DNA from: Jackrogersella multiformis
Taxonomy: Eukaryota > Ascomycota > Sordariomycetes > Xylariales > Hypoxylaceae
Assembly (NCBI GenBank): GCA_902806575.1
Contig: CADCXD010000005.1
Coordinates: 1,116,001 to 1,180,000 of the forward strand
Length of the DNA stretch: 64,000 nt
Direction: 5' to 3'
This document shows, one piece after another, positions 51,378 to 61,126 of the stretch. Under the pieces are notes generated by a model. It saw nothing but the letters and a program-made list of their open reading frames with translations. It ran no database searches and was not told where the DNA came from. Positions within the stretch are counted from its first letter, which is position 1, and each line of letters opens with the position of its first letter. Both the position numbers and the translations under genes were made by a program.

Positions 51378-54300
51378 ATGTTCCCTTCAGTCCAGATGCA
51401 CCAGATGGTGCAGGCTTCGCCCTTTCAGATAGATCGCAAACAGGACCGGCCTTCCTTCTCACATTATCCTCGCGCTACTGCGAGAGCATCCGAGCCGCTA
51501 CAAGGCTTCGGCTCTACATACCGCACCTTTCCCATCCGTTCTTCGCAGGCGGCGCCGCCACTGCCTACTCATCCGAGATCGAATGCTTTCATGATCCCAT
51601 CTCACTTGTCCGACCGTGACGAACATCAACTCAGACGCAAAACTCCGAATGGTACAATAGATGCTGGGTATGACGGCAACCCTGCCCAGCTCGCTTCTGG
51701 ACCCCCACCATTGAAGCATATGATCTTGCCTACTTCTTCTAGTTTCATATCCACTGCTACATACTCGCAACAAGATTACGTGATGAAACACTATATCAAG
51801 CCCTCGGTCGACGACTGGACGTTGCAACCGCCTCCCTTCAATATCCCAGATCATGGTGGCCTTTTTGTTCCCGACTCGAATCCATTGGCATTGGGGGGCG
51901 GCTGGCGACGTGGCTTCAGCAATGATTCTCGTTCCTTTATGGCACTCGACTGTACCCCCAATGGGTCGCCTACGGCCTATTATCCGTACCATAATGGCGT
52001 CAAAGTGCCGACAGCATTGCAGCCTATATATCAACACTCCCCGGGCCCTGCCATATTTGATAATGGAGGAGTACTTCCGCCTTCAGCGTGGCCCGAGACG
52101 AACATGCCTAGTTATCATCCCACTACTCATCTAGGAGCCTTGAATCACCAGTTTGTACCCAATCTTCGCTCATCCAACACACCCATGCTGTCGAGAGCAC
52201 CTTTCAATTCTCTCGCTCGTTACGAGGAAGGTCATATGAGTCTACAGACACCCTCCCAAGGCCTGGAGTCTCTTACGCTCGAACCCGCTCAGTATAATAG
52301 ACCTGGGCTTGGCCTGAGCGAAAATTCCGCCCCTGCAAGGTTCAGAGAAAAGGCTCTTGCAAGTGCTCATCGATCTTATGTTGAGCTTCTAGCGTACCTC
52401 CATCGCAGCAAGAAATCCCAAAGCCGTTCTTCCCAGGAACCAAGGTCTTCGAAGATGGTTATATTCCCGAAACTTCCAAGGCCTTCGAGCCATCCCAGTT
52501 GTGTCCTCCCCCCGCGGCGGTCGCAAGATATACAGGTCTATAGAGAGATAGACAATGGGAACAATCGCATAGTTGGCTCTCAGGTTGATACGTCGTCGGG
52601 TTTATTCAGGCAGCACGTTATGAAACATCAATTACGGAGTAACGAAGTATCCCACTCAACTTTCTACCATCTATTCAATTCAGAGGACTCGGCTAGCCTC
52701 GCTGCTGACTCGGAACGGGGGAGAGGGCCCGTCACGCCTCTTTCTAGTGCCAAGACTGCTGTCGAGATGTTGACACATTTGTGCGAACAAAGCGGCTGGA
52801 AGTGGGTTGATGGGATGCTGCTTGGAGGCTGCTTACACTACGGCCTAGAGCATTATGAGCAATCTCTAGAGTGGTTTCAGAGGATCATCTCCCTAGATGA
52901 GACGTACGTTATAATTTCCCCATTATTTTATCGTAATTGGTAGCTTCAAATCGACTAATTACTATTCCAGGCACGTCGAGGCAATCTCGAATGTGGCTGC
53001 TACTCTGTACTGCCTGAATCGACATGAGGAGGCCGAACGTCATTGGCTACGGGCTGTCCGTCTACGACCAAGCTATTTAGAAGCCGTCGAACATCTTGTG
53101 GGGCTTCTATGTTCTAGTAATAGAAGTAAGGAGGCTGTCGAAATAATTGATTTTGTCCAGCATTATATTCGCCTTCCCGAGGGCCGGGTTGAATGTGATG
53201 CAACCTTTAACGCAAGCAACCCAATGGGCGGTCTTGCATACGGCGCCCCTGAGCTACACGTGCACCCTCATTGTGGACCAATAAGTAGCAATGGTGATAC
53301 AGAGGAGTCAAGGCTGCCCGGCTTTGGCTCAAGTGGCTATTCCGTTGCTGGAAACGAGAATGGTCGCGTCATTGCTCTGATTCATGCTAAGGGTAACATG
53401 TTGTATGCGCTGAAAGATATTGATCGGGCGTCTGAGGCGTTCGAGGAGGCAGTACTCATTAGTGCTGGGAGGAAGCTCAAGTGCATTCATTCGCTCATCC
53501 GCAGAATACAGTCCGTTCTGTCTCCCGTGGACGCGTACGGGTTTGCAAGGCGCAATGGTTCGCACGCATCGCCAACCGGACCCTTGTTGTTACCGCCTGA
53601 GAGAGCAAGGCGCACTGCACAGTTAGTCTTTGCTGCTCATGGCGAGCTTCCCGGCCTGCGTTTCGTGCCGGACGGCACGCCGAAGAGGTCGGCAATTTCT
53701 ACCACCAGCAACTCGCTATTATCATTAGCCAAGATCTTTCAAGACGCCATGTCGAACGGAGGCTCATTTCCAAGCCTATTACGTCAGCCGTCTGGCATCG
53801 GGGACATCTTGGCCCTCTATTACTTGTCCCTGTCGCTTTCTGAAAGTCCTTCGACAGCCAACAATGTAGGGATTCTGCTAGCTAGTGTTCAGCACACCAA
53901 TTCTTCTCCGCATTTTCATGTGTTGGAGAAGGCGAACGTACCGCAGATACCTGGGATTGCTCCTGGTAGTGGTCTTGCTCTAGCCCTAGCCTATTATAAC
54001 TATGGCTTAAGCTTAGACTCTAAACACGTTCATCTTCATACGAACCTCGGGAGCCTGCTTAAGGACATCGGCCAGCTTGACCTAGCAATACAAATGTATG
54101 AGCAAGCCGTTGCATGCGACGGCAATTTCGACATTGCCCTCACGAACCTAGCAAATGCCGTCAAGGACCGTGGGCGGATTAGCGATGCTATCATGTACTA
54201 CAGACGAGCAGTTACCTCCAATCCCGAGTTCGCAGAGGCTGTGTGTGGCCTTTCCACGGCTCTTAACTCCGTCTGTGATTGGAGTGGTCGAGGCGGAGTA

Positions 54301-56300
54301 TTATTGCACGGTGGAACATACGACCGTTGGCATGTCGACGAGAAGGGAATGCTTCGAGACGTCAAAAATGAAGGAGCCAGCAGCGGCCTGATGAAGAGAG
54401 TCGTTGATATAGTCTCCAAGCAGCTTGCAGACTCGTATCACTGGGGCATTGGTATTCTGGGAAACGGAGCCCTTGAGTTACTAGCCCCCCAGCTTCATCA
54501 ATTAGCAGCGGATGAGACAGGGAGGTTCAATATTGAGAATGAGCTTCGTAAGTGGGCTGGCCACCCGTGGGAAGGTTCTAAAATCCTCCGGCTCGTGGAG
54601 CGGTCAATGAGAGCCGCGATGCGGCATTGGTACCTGGATAAATATGTTTACAATCGTCCCCTACAGTCGGTATACCCTCGGCTTAAATTGCCAGCCTCTC
54701 TAGCTGTACCAGCGGCACCAACTGTTCTCCCTTTCCATACCTTCACATGCCCACTAACAGCCAAAGACATACGTATGATCTCTCAGCGGAACGCGGCCAG
54801 AATATCATGCTCAACCTTGAAGTCGCAATGGCTTCCCGATTCCGTATATGTGCCGCCGCCCCCACCTAATCCGCATCTCAATATCGGATATGTGTCTTCA
54901 GATTTCAATAACCATCCGCTCGCGCACTTGTAAGTTACCCGCCCGTCCGTGTCTGGCTTGTTGGCATTCTCATCTGATTACTTAACTATAAAGGATGCAA
55001 TCGGTGTTTGGTTTGCACAATCCATTACGCGCGAAAGCCTTCTGCTACGCTACTACTGCCAGTGATAAATCAGTCCATCGGTTGCAAATCGAGCGTGAGG
55101 CCCCCGTATTTCGCGATGTGAGTAATTGGTCCTCGGAAAGGCTTGTGGAACAGATCGTCAGGGACGAGATCCATATTCTTGTCAACCTAAATGGATACAC
55201 TAGAGGCGCCAGGAACGAGATATTCGCAGCTCGACCCGCACCAATTCAGATGTCCTTCATGGGCTTCGCTGGCACTCTCGGCGCCGAATGGTGTGATTAT
55301 ATCCTAGCTGACGAAACTGCCATCCCGCCATCCACACTGCGACCCATGAGAAATAACGCCGACCTGGAAGGAGTTTTCCGGGACGGCGAGTTTAGCGAAG
55401 GTGGGGACTGGATGTACTCCGAAAATATCGTTTTCTGCCGCGATACCTTCTTCTGCTGCGATCATGCCCAATCTTGCGATCCAAGTGAGAGAGATGTAAC
55501 GTGGGCGGGTGAGCAACGGCGAAGATGGAGGATGCGTAAAGAGCTGTTCCCAAGCCTTCCAGATGACACTATTATACTAGGCAACTTTAACCAATTATAT
55601 AAGGTATTCCTCGCACTTAAAGTTGTGTATAATCTAAATAGGCATAACTAACCAAACTGTCTAGATTGATCCATCGACATTTCGTACGTGGCTGCGCATT
55701 CTCTCCAATGTGCCGAAGGCTATATTGTGGCTACTCAGATTCCCTGAACTAGGCGAGAATAATCTGAAGAAAACAGCCAGGGCCTGGGCTGGCGAGGACG
55801 TGGCAAGCCGGATCATATTTACGGATGTAGCACCAAAGCAGCAGCACATTTCACGAGCGCGCATCTGCGATCTCTTTCTAGACACGCCGGAGTGCAACGC
55901 GCACACGACTGCGGCAGATGTTCTATGGTCTAGCACTCCGCTCTTGACTCTGCCGAGGTATCCATACAAGATGTGCTCCCGCATGGCGGCGTCAATTCTC
56001 AGGGGGGCGTTGCCGAAGACACCTCGCGGAGATGAAGTTGCCCGGGAGCTCATCGCTTCCGACGATGGCGACTATGAAGCCCTGGCAACTAAGCTCGCAG
56101 GCGGTCTAAGTTATCGGAATGTGGATGGTCGATACTGCGAAGGCCACGGGCGGCTAGCCGATATGCGAAGAATTATTTTCGACGCAAAATGGCATTGCGC
56201 ACTTTTTAATACACACAGATGGGTAGCTGACTTGGAGAGAGCATATGGAGAGGCGTGGCGGCGTTGGGTGGCAGGAGAAGGCGGTGACATTTACCTATAG
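51378..56300 (+). CDS. ogt: O-GlcNAc transferase (GT41 family, TPR protein)
   Basis: Predicted UDP-GlcNAc:protein O-GlcNAc transferase acting on Ser/Thr of nuclear and cytosolic proteins. Four exons: 51378-52903, 52971-54929, 54994-55603, 55665-56300, giving 1576 residues. Residues 1 to about 450 are Pro/Ser/His-rich and probably disordered. Tetratricopeptide repeats are visible at about 456-565, 640-685 and 858-945 (for example HTNLGSLLKDIGQLDLAIQM). The catalytic part starts near 1145 with LNIGYVSSDFNNHPLAHL; H1157 corresponds to the catalytic-site His of human OGT (H498). Then follow ILVNLNGYTRGARNE and RPAPIQMSFMGFAGT, and GNFNQLYKIDPS, whose K1365 corresponds to human K842, at the exon 3/4 junction. 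CNAHTTAADVLW follows. The roughly 120-residue insert of animal OGT between the two catalytic lobes is absent. The start is the first ATG of the long frame; an upstream coding exon cannot be excluded. Family assignment is secure. Confidence 0.93.
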
Positions 56301-57385
56301 AATGACGGGGCATATCTGGGATGAGGTTAGATCCGATTCCCTTTCGTCTCACACGACATGAACGAGAAATGGAGTCGGGAATGCTTGGTGTTGCCAGATA
56401 TATCTTGTCTCATTAGACGTGGTACCTCTTCAGCCAATCCTTCGGGGAGCAGGGAGTTCATGGTAGTTCAGGAAGGGAAGCAGGTGGGCCATTTAGGTCT
56501 TGAAACGGGGTCCCTTGTTTTTTGTTTTTTCTTAACACTCCCCCTCCCCCCCCCCTTTTCTTCCTTCAAAAAAAAAAACCAAAAACAAAACCCTAGTTTC
56601 GCGAGGTTTGCACGAAGAATTCAACAGTTTTATGATAGAGCAAGTGGCGGACTCGGACCAAGTGCTGGCAGGGTTACGTTACTACGGGACAGGAATATGA
56701 AGTCGTTTCAGTAGCGACGGGCTGTGGCGTTTTGGTAATAGGGATGGCAGCGTGAAATTTATTAAGCTGTGCTATCTTAGTGGACACTTTGTAGATATAC
56801 CCAGAGCTGACGCCTTAATAGGCCAAGCTAGCATTATCCTGCTCAGCTATGATCTTATTTTTGCCTGTCAAGTTTTATTATTTATTTCCTTATGTGCTCT
56901 TAAGTATAAACTTTTTATAGCTATTGTTCTAGGTTACGAGGAACCTAGAAACCTAAGAGAATTGATTTTACTCCCCTAGTTATGTGTTATTATATTCATT
57001 GCAAAGTGCAGTAGGACATAAGTGCACTCACTATTACTTAGGTACCTAGGTAGGTATGTGGTCTCCACAATACGCTGGCCGTTGTTTAATGGAAATGTGC
57101 CGACTCGTCCCAGCTCGTTGGCTGGTTGGTTGTGGTGGAGAGTTGAGGGTGGAGGGTGGAGAAGGTGGTGTGGAGAGAGTTTCAGCCGGTGAGGAAGAAA
57201 ATGGGGTGCGGCTGAGGTAAGTCTTTTTCAACGGTCACGATGTCTCTCCCAGGCTAGCGTATACGTACAGCGAGCAAGGGTCCCCCCGGCTAGTAATGGG
57301 ATTGTCGGGTTCGCTTGACTTTACCGTTTCAAGATGACAACTAAATGCTAGTGAATATGAACTTTCAATAAAGTTGTCGATGTTT

Positions 57386-57417
57386 ACCTACCTACCTACC
57401 TAGGTAGGTAGGTAGGT
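57386..57417. repeat. Perfect 32-bp ACCT/AGGT palindrome
   Basis: Every base from 57,386 to 57,401 pairs with its complement in 57,402 to 57,417, with CCTAGG at the centre. It is the longest perfect member I found of a family of palindromic tetranucleotide words spread over the intergenic DNA. Confidence 0.9.
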
Positions 57418-59618
57418 GTAGGTGCAACGTAAGCTTTACTGGAGGATTAGTCTCCTTTTATCAGACGTTAATGGGCTGGGTTTTAAAGGAGGACTAGCAG
57501 AACTTGTAATCATCCCCTTTTTATGTTAAGTCGATTTTTCAGCCAGCCTAGTACTGTTAGGATAAGCGAGATTAACGAGATCGCGTGAAAAACAAAGCGA
57601 AATTTATTAATAATATTTTGCATACTTTATATACTTACTAATTGTAAGGTTAAAAACTTTTGTGTTTGTATTGCTACGTAGTAAAAATGCATTAATATAT
57701 TTGCGGCATAAAAATGCATTTAATAGTTACCTAAGGTAGGTAGGTATCTTGTCAGGATAGGATCCCAAGCGGACGGGTCGCAAGAAAAGCCACACGTGAG
57801 GATCGCCCATTCTAACGAACTTTAGATGACCGGGATGTGTTCATCAGGTCAGTTCTAATACTCGAGCAAGTATACTCGCAATACAAAATGTCTCGTGTAT
57901 AGTAGGTACCGTACGGAAGCTAATATTAAGTACATAAGTAAACTTAACGTTTCGTACATGGAGGAAGCTGCTCATACCCCTTATCGGATCTGGGGTTCGC
58001 AGGCGGGTACTATTATGTACGTACCATTTGCGTATTGGCTGGCCCAGTGCCCTGGTATACTAAAGAAGATTCGTACATACATAATATGTAAGCTACTTAG
58101 GTAGGTAGTATGTAAGTAATAAAGTGAGAAGAGGATCTTTGCGAAAAATGGAAGCCAGCCTTTAATCTACCTAATCCTCTCTCGGCAATTATCATCTGAA
58201 ATTGGAAATACTTACGCCTCGTGGCTCTTCATTACACCTCACTAGCTTGAGAACTGAATATCTACATATGTTACTTAAAGCTACATAAGTTAACATATTG
58301 CGTACATAACTAACTTATATAAATGGTTAATTATAATAAAGAAAATAATAAAGAAAAGAAGTAACCGTTAAAAGCTAGATTAAAAGGAAATGAAAAGTTA
58401 AAGCGTAGTTAAAAATAAAAATAAAAAATAAAGCACGATTAAAACAAACTTCAATCTCTTAATACTTAAGTACTTAAGTAATGTTAATCTACGTCACTTA
58501 CATAAGTATAATCTCATATCCCACAGCCCGCCATAGTCATGATAAGGTTAAACTAAAGCGGTAGCTTTAAGGTTAAGTTTCTTTCCTTTTTTCCCCTTCC
58601 CTTCCCTTTTTTTCATATAGGAAACCTTGGAACTGTTACGCCTGCCTACCTACCTACATAGGTACCTAGGTAACGCGGTACTTTATTGATTTCAACTTTT
58701 TGCTTTTTCAGTTCTACAGTGCATAAGGGCTTTGGCTAAACTAACTATGCGCAAAGGGGTGCCACGAACCTTCAAAAGTACAGTACCGATCAACCTAGTC
58801 TAAGCCAGCTCAGCTCCAGCCTGCCCGCCCACAACCTACCTACACTAGGTAGGTAGCTATAGAGCTAAATACATGCCTCCAGCTACCTACCTAGGTACCT
58901 AGGTGGGTACATGGGTGGGTAGATTAGGGTAGGTAGTTACAGTACCTACCTTTGGTACTGTAGATGGGATGGGAGGGAGCCCTGGAGCTTTGGAAGTGTT
59001 GTGGGTCTCTCTAAGACTTACAGATCTACATCAACGCCTAGTGGACGATGGCGGGTGCTACTTATGCCCACCAGCCGCCGCTGCCGCTGTTGCTTGGTCT
59101 TGCTGTCTGCTTGGGCTGCTTGTGCTGCTTGTGCTTCTAGCTCGCTCCTTACCCAGGTAGCCAGCTACCTACATATGTAAGTAGCTACATCCATCCTACT
59201 AGGTAGCTACATACCTACCTAGGTACCCAGGTAAGTATGTAGGTAGGTATTTATCGTCAACTTAAACTCCATCTGATCCCCATCTGATCCCATCCCATCC
59301 CATCTCCCATCTCATCTCAGCCCCATCCGTTCACCTGTTCGTTCCACCTACTCTTCCGCCCATCCATCCTCTCTCTCGTACACAACCTTGGGAAAATACA
59401 CACATACACACATACCCGCACATACACAAGCAAATCTTAACACTAGGCCGGTCCCCTTCCCGATCTCGTTCCCCCATCTGCGTAAGTAACTTGAACCATT
59501 ATTATATATCACTATCGTCCGTCCAAAGCTTGACCATCCGCCTAAACTAAACCTCAACACCACAATACCTCAATACCTCAACCATATAATCCGCCTGTGT
59601 ACATTAAACTTTCCACCT

Positions 59619-59906
59619 ATGATCTCACTCCCAGCTAGAAGCGCTACATCAAAGTTCAGTCGTCGGTTTACATCACGCCTGCCAGAGACACGGCGTTCTC
59701 GTGGATGCCGTTTATACGACTGCCACTACTGGTACTGGCTCGCCGGCAGAAAACGGGATGGGATGCACCCAACGATTTGGATACAATTCTTATTCAGTTG
59801 TTGCCACTACTGTTATTACCTTTCTCCGTCTGTTCATATATATATAATCCCACCTGTCACCCAGTTTACTCTAACCTTCCACAACCTAACTCATCAACCC
59901 CCTTGA
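59619..59906 (+). other. Upstream ORF 1 in the flbD-like leader (95 codons)
   Basis: ATG at 59,619 opens a 95-codon frame ending 120 bp before the flbD-like start and out of frame with it. The sequence has no recognisable domain. It may act as a translation-limiting upstream ORF if it is in the mature leader; an unmapped leader intron could remove it. Confidence 0.3.
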
Positions 59907-60019
59907 ACCGTCGTATATATCGATCACTGAATAATATACATATACAAATACAAATACACATACACATACACATACACATACCCATACACATACGCATACG
60001 CATACGCATACGCATATAA
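59705..60019 (+). other. Upstream ORF 2 in the flbD-like leader (104 codons)
   Basis: ATG at 59,705 opens a 104-codon frame whose stop codon (60,017-60,019) lies six bases before the flbD-like ATG. Its last 20 codons are the translated microsatellite, alternating His-Ile and Arg-Ile. The tight stop/start spacing would limit reinitiation. Presence in the mRNA is not shown. Confidence 0.3.
59957..60016. repeat. Hexanucleotide microsatellite, 10 units
   Basis: Ten consecutive 6-bp units: four CACATA, one CCCATA, one CACATA and four CGCATA. The array ends ten bases before the flbD-like ATG, so copy number changes would alter the leader and the length of upstream ORF 2 without changing its frame. 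Confidence 0.9.
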
Positions 60020-60025
60020 ATACAT

Positions 60026-61126
60026 ATGAACGACATCGCTATGGAGTCACAGCCAGACCAGGCACAGCAGCATCAGAGGAGAGGGCCATGGTCACAGCGC
60101 GAGGATGACATGCTAAAGCGCCTGGTCCTAACCCAAGGCCCTCTATGCTGGGTTAGGATCTCAGCACAGATTGGCTCAAGATCCTCCAAGCAGTGTAGGG
60201 AGAGGTACCATCAGAACTTGAAGCCGTCCTTGAACCATAGCCCCATCACGCCTGAAGAAGGAGCCCATATCGAGGATTTGGTGCTAAGGATTGGGAAGCG
60301 TTGGGCCGAGATCGCGAGGACGCTTGATAACCGAAGCGACAATGCCGTCAAGAACTGGTGGAATGGCAGCATGAACCGCCGAAAACGTCTACTCCGTAGG
60401 CAAACCTCAAGCGTCCACGATCCTTCTCATCCTCATCCTCATCCCCATCCCATTTCCCGGAGCTCATCTCCCTACTATCCGCATGCCGTACAACTACCAC
60501 AATTGCAGCAGCCACTCCCACTGCCAGCAACGGCAGCGGCCCAGCAACCATCATATCTGCCTGCCATCCTGTCGCACCCAGCCTACCAGGCCTACCCTCA
60601 GGGCCATGGTTCGACTTCTCCCTCCAACTACCGCTCCCGCCAAACTTCAGACCGTCATCATCATCACCCTTACCACCACGCTCGCAGCCACTCTCACCAT
60701 TCGGGACCGTGGAATAACTACTCTGGAGGACTACCATCACCCTCTATGACTTCGCCCGGTGTTGAGCCTTTGGATCCACCCGTTCCGGTGATGTCGCGCT
60801 CTGGTTCGACACTCGGTGCTACCGGTCCTACTGGCTCGCTCCGCGAGACGCGGTTCACGCTCCCTCCGTTGCGGTTTGGAGACAGGGAGTTGCCGATGAG
60901 GCAGTCACAGGGTCCAAGTCCCAGTCTACCAGCACTAAATTTTGACTACGATGATGTTCGGTTACCGCCGATCAAGAGCCTCTCAAGCCATAGCCAATTG
61001 CCCACGGCTCCTAATTCACCTCGGGATCACTCGCCAAGAACACCATCACAACCGACATCTCAAGCCCATACAAATGAGGGTGAACAGGGACACAGGCGCT
61101 CGAAAATACGCGATCTCCTATCCTAA
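60026..61126 (+). CDS. flbD: FlbD/RCA-1 type Myb transcription factor
   Basis: Intronless 366-codon frame. Residues 18-120 form two Myb DNA-binding repeats. Repeat one runs from RRGPWSQREDDML with W22 and W42, and has Y61 in place of the third Trp, in KQCRERYHQNLKPSLNH. Repeat two has W93 and W112 and ends NRSDNAVKNWWNGSMNRRK. These blocks are nearly those of Aspergillus FlbD, an early activator of conidiation upstream of BrlA, and of Neurospora RCA-1. The remainder is low complexity: a His-Pro run near 135-142, a His-rich stretch around 210-225, and a Ser/Pro-rich tail ending KIRDLLS. Expected to be nuclear. The ATG at 60,026 is the first in frame before the Myb domain. The leader carries upstream ORFs and a microsatellite. 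Orthology to flbD is likely; the role in this species is inferred. Confidence 0.87.
   Translation: MNDIAMESQPDQAQQHQRRGPWSQREDDMLKRLVLTQGPLCWVRISAQIGSRSSKQCRERYHQNLKPSLNHSPITPEEGAHIEDLVLRIGKRWAEIARTLDNRSDNAVKNWWNGSMNRRKRLLRRQTSSVHDPSHPHPHPHPISRSSSPYYPHAVQLPQLQQPLPLPATAAAQQPSYLPAILSHPAYQAYPQGHGSTSPSNYRSRQTSDRHHHHPYHHARSHSHHSGPWNNYSGGLPSPSMTSPGVEPLDPPVPVMSRSGSTLGATGPTGSLRETRFTLPPLRFGDRELPMRQSQGPSPSLPALNFDYDDVRLPPIKSLSSHSQLPTAPNSPRDHSPRTPSQPTSQAHTNEGEQGHRRSKIRDLLS

Larger units (their letters stand above)
56301..60025. other. Long intergenic region upstream of the flbD-like gene
   Basis: 3.7 kb with no supported protein gene. Contents: a C-run/A-run stretch at 56,540-56,578; a perfect 32-bp ACCT/AGGT palindrome at 57,386-57,417; AT-rich islands at about 57,590-57,720 and 58,300-58,460 that resemble RIP-degraded DNA; a dense palindromic-word cluster at 58,640-59,240; a CATC/CCATC-rich tract at 59,270-59,320; then a pyrimidine-rich leader. 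A GTAAGT at 59,482 could be the donor of a leader intron. The region is large enough to hold a complex promoter for a developmental regulator. Confidence 0.5.

Noticed and set aside
51314..51619. 101-codon frame overlapping the O-GlcNAc transferase start
   Set aside because: Different frame from the long exon and no similarity recognised; at most an upstream ORF.
56752..56979. 75-codon frame after the O-GlcNAc transferase gene
   Set aside because: Begins with GTG, hydrophobic, AT-rich, with no recognisable domain.
57300..57320. GGGTTCG word resembling a tRNA B box
   Set aside because: No matching A box, acceptor stem or anticodon arm nearby.
57895..58104. 69-codon frame
   Set aside because: No ATG at its start and no domain; inside repeat-rich intergenic DNA.
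58915..58940. TTAGGG-like words suggesting a telomere
   Set aside because: Isolated occurrences within the AGGT repeat lattice; no tandem TTAGGG array.
58969..59160. 63-codon frame with a Leu/Val-rich end
   Set aside because: Starts and ends within palindromic-word repeats; the hydrophobic run reflects CTG/CTT repeats. Could be another leader ORF but is over 860 bp from the Myb gene.
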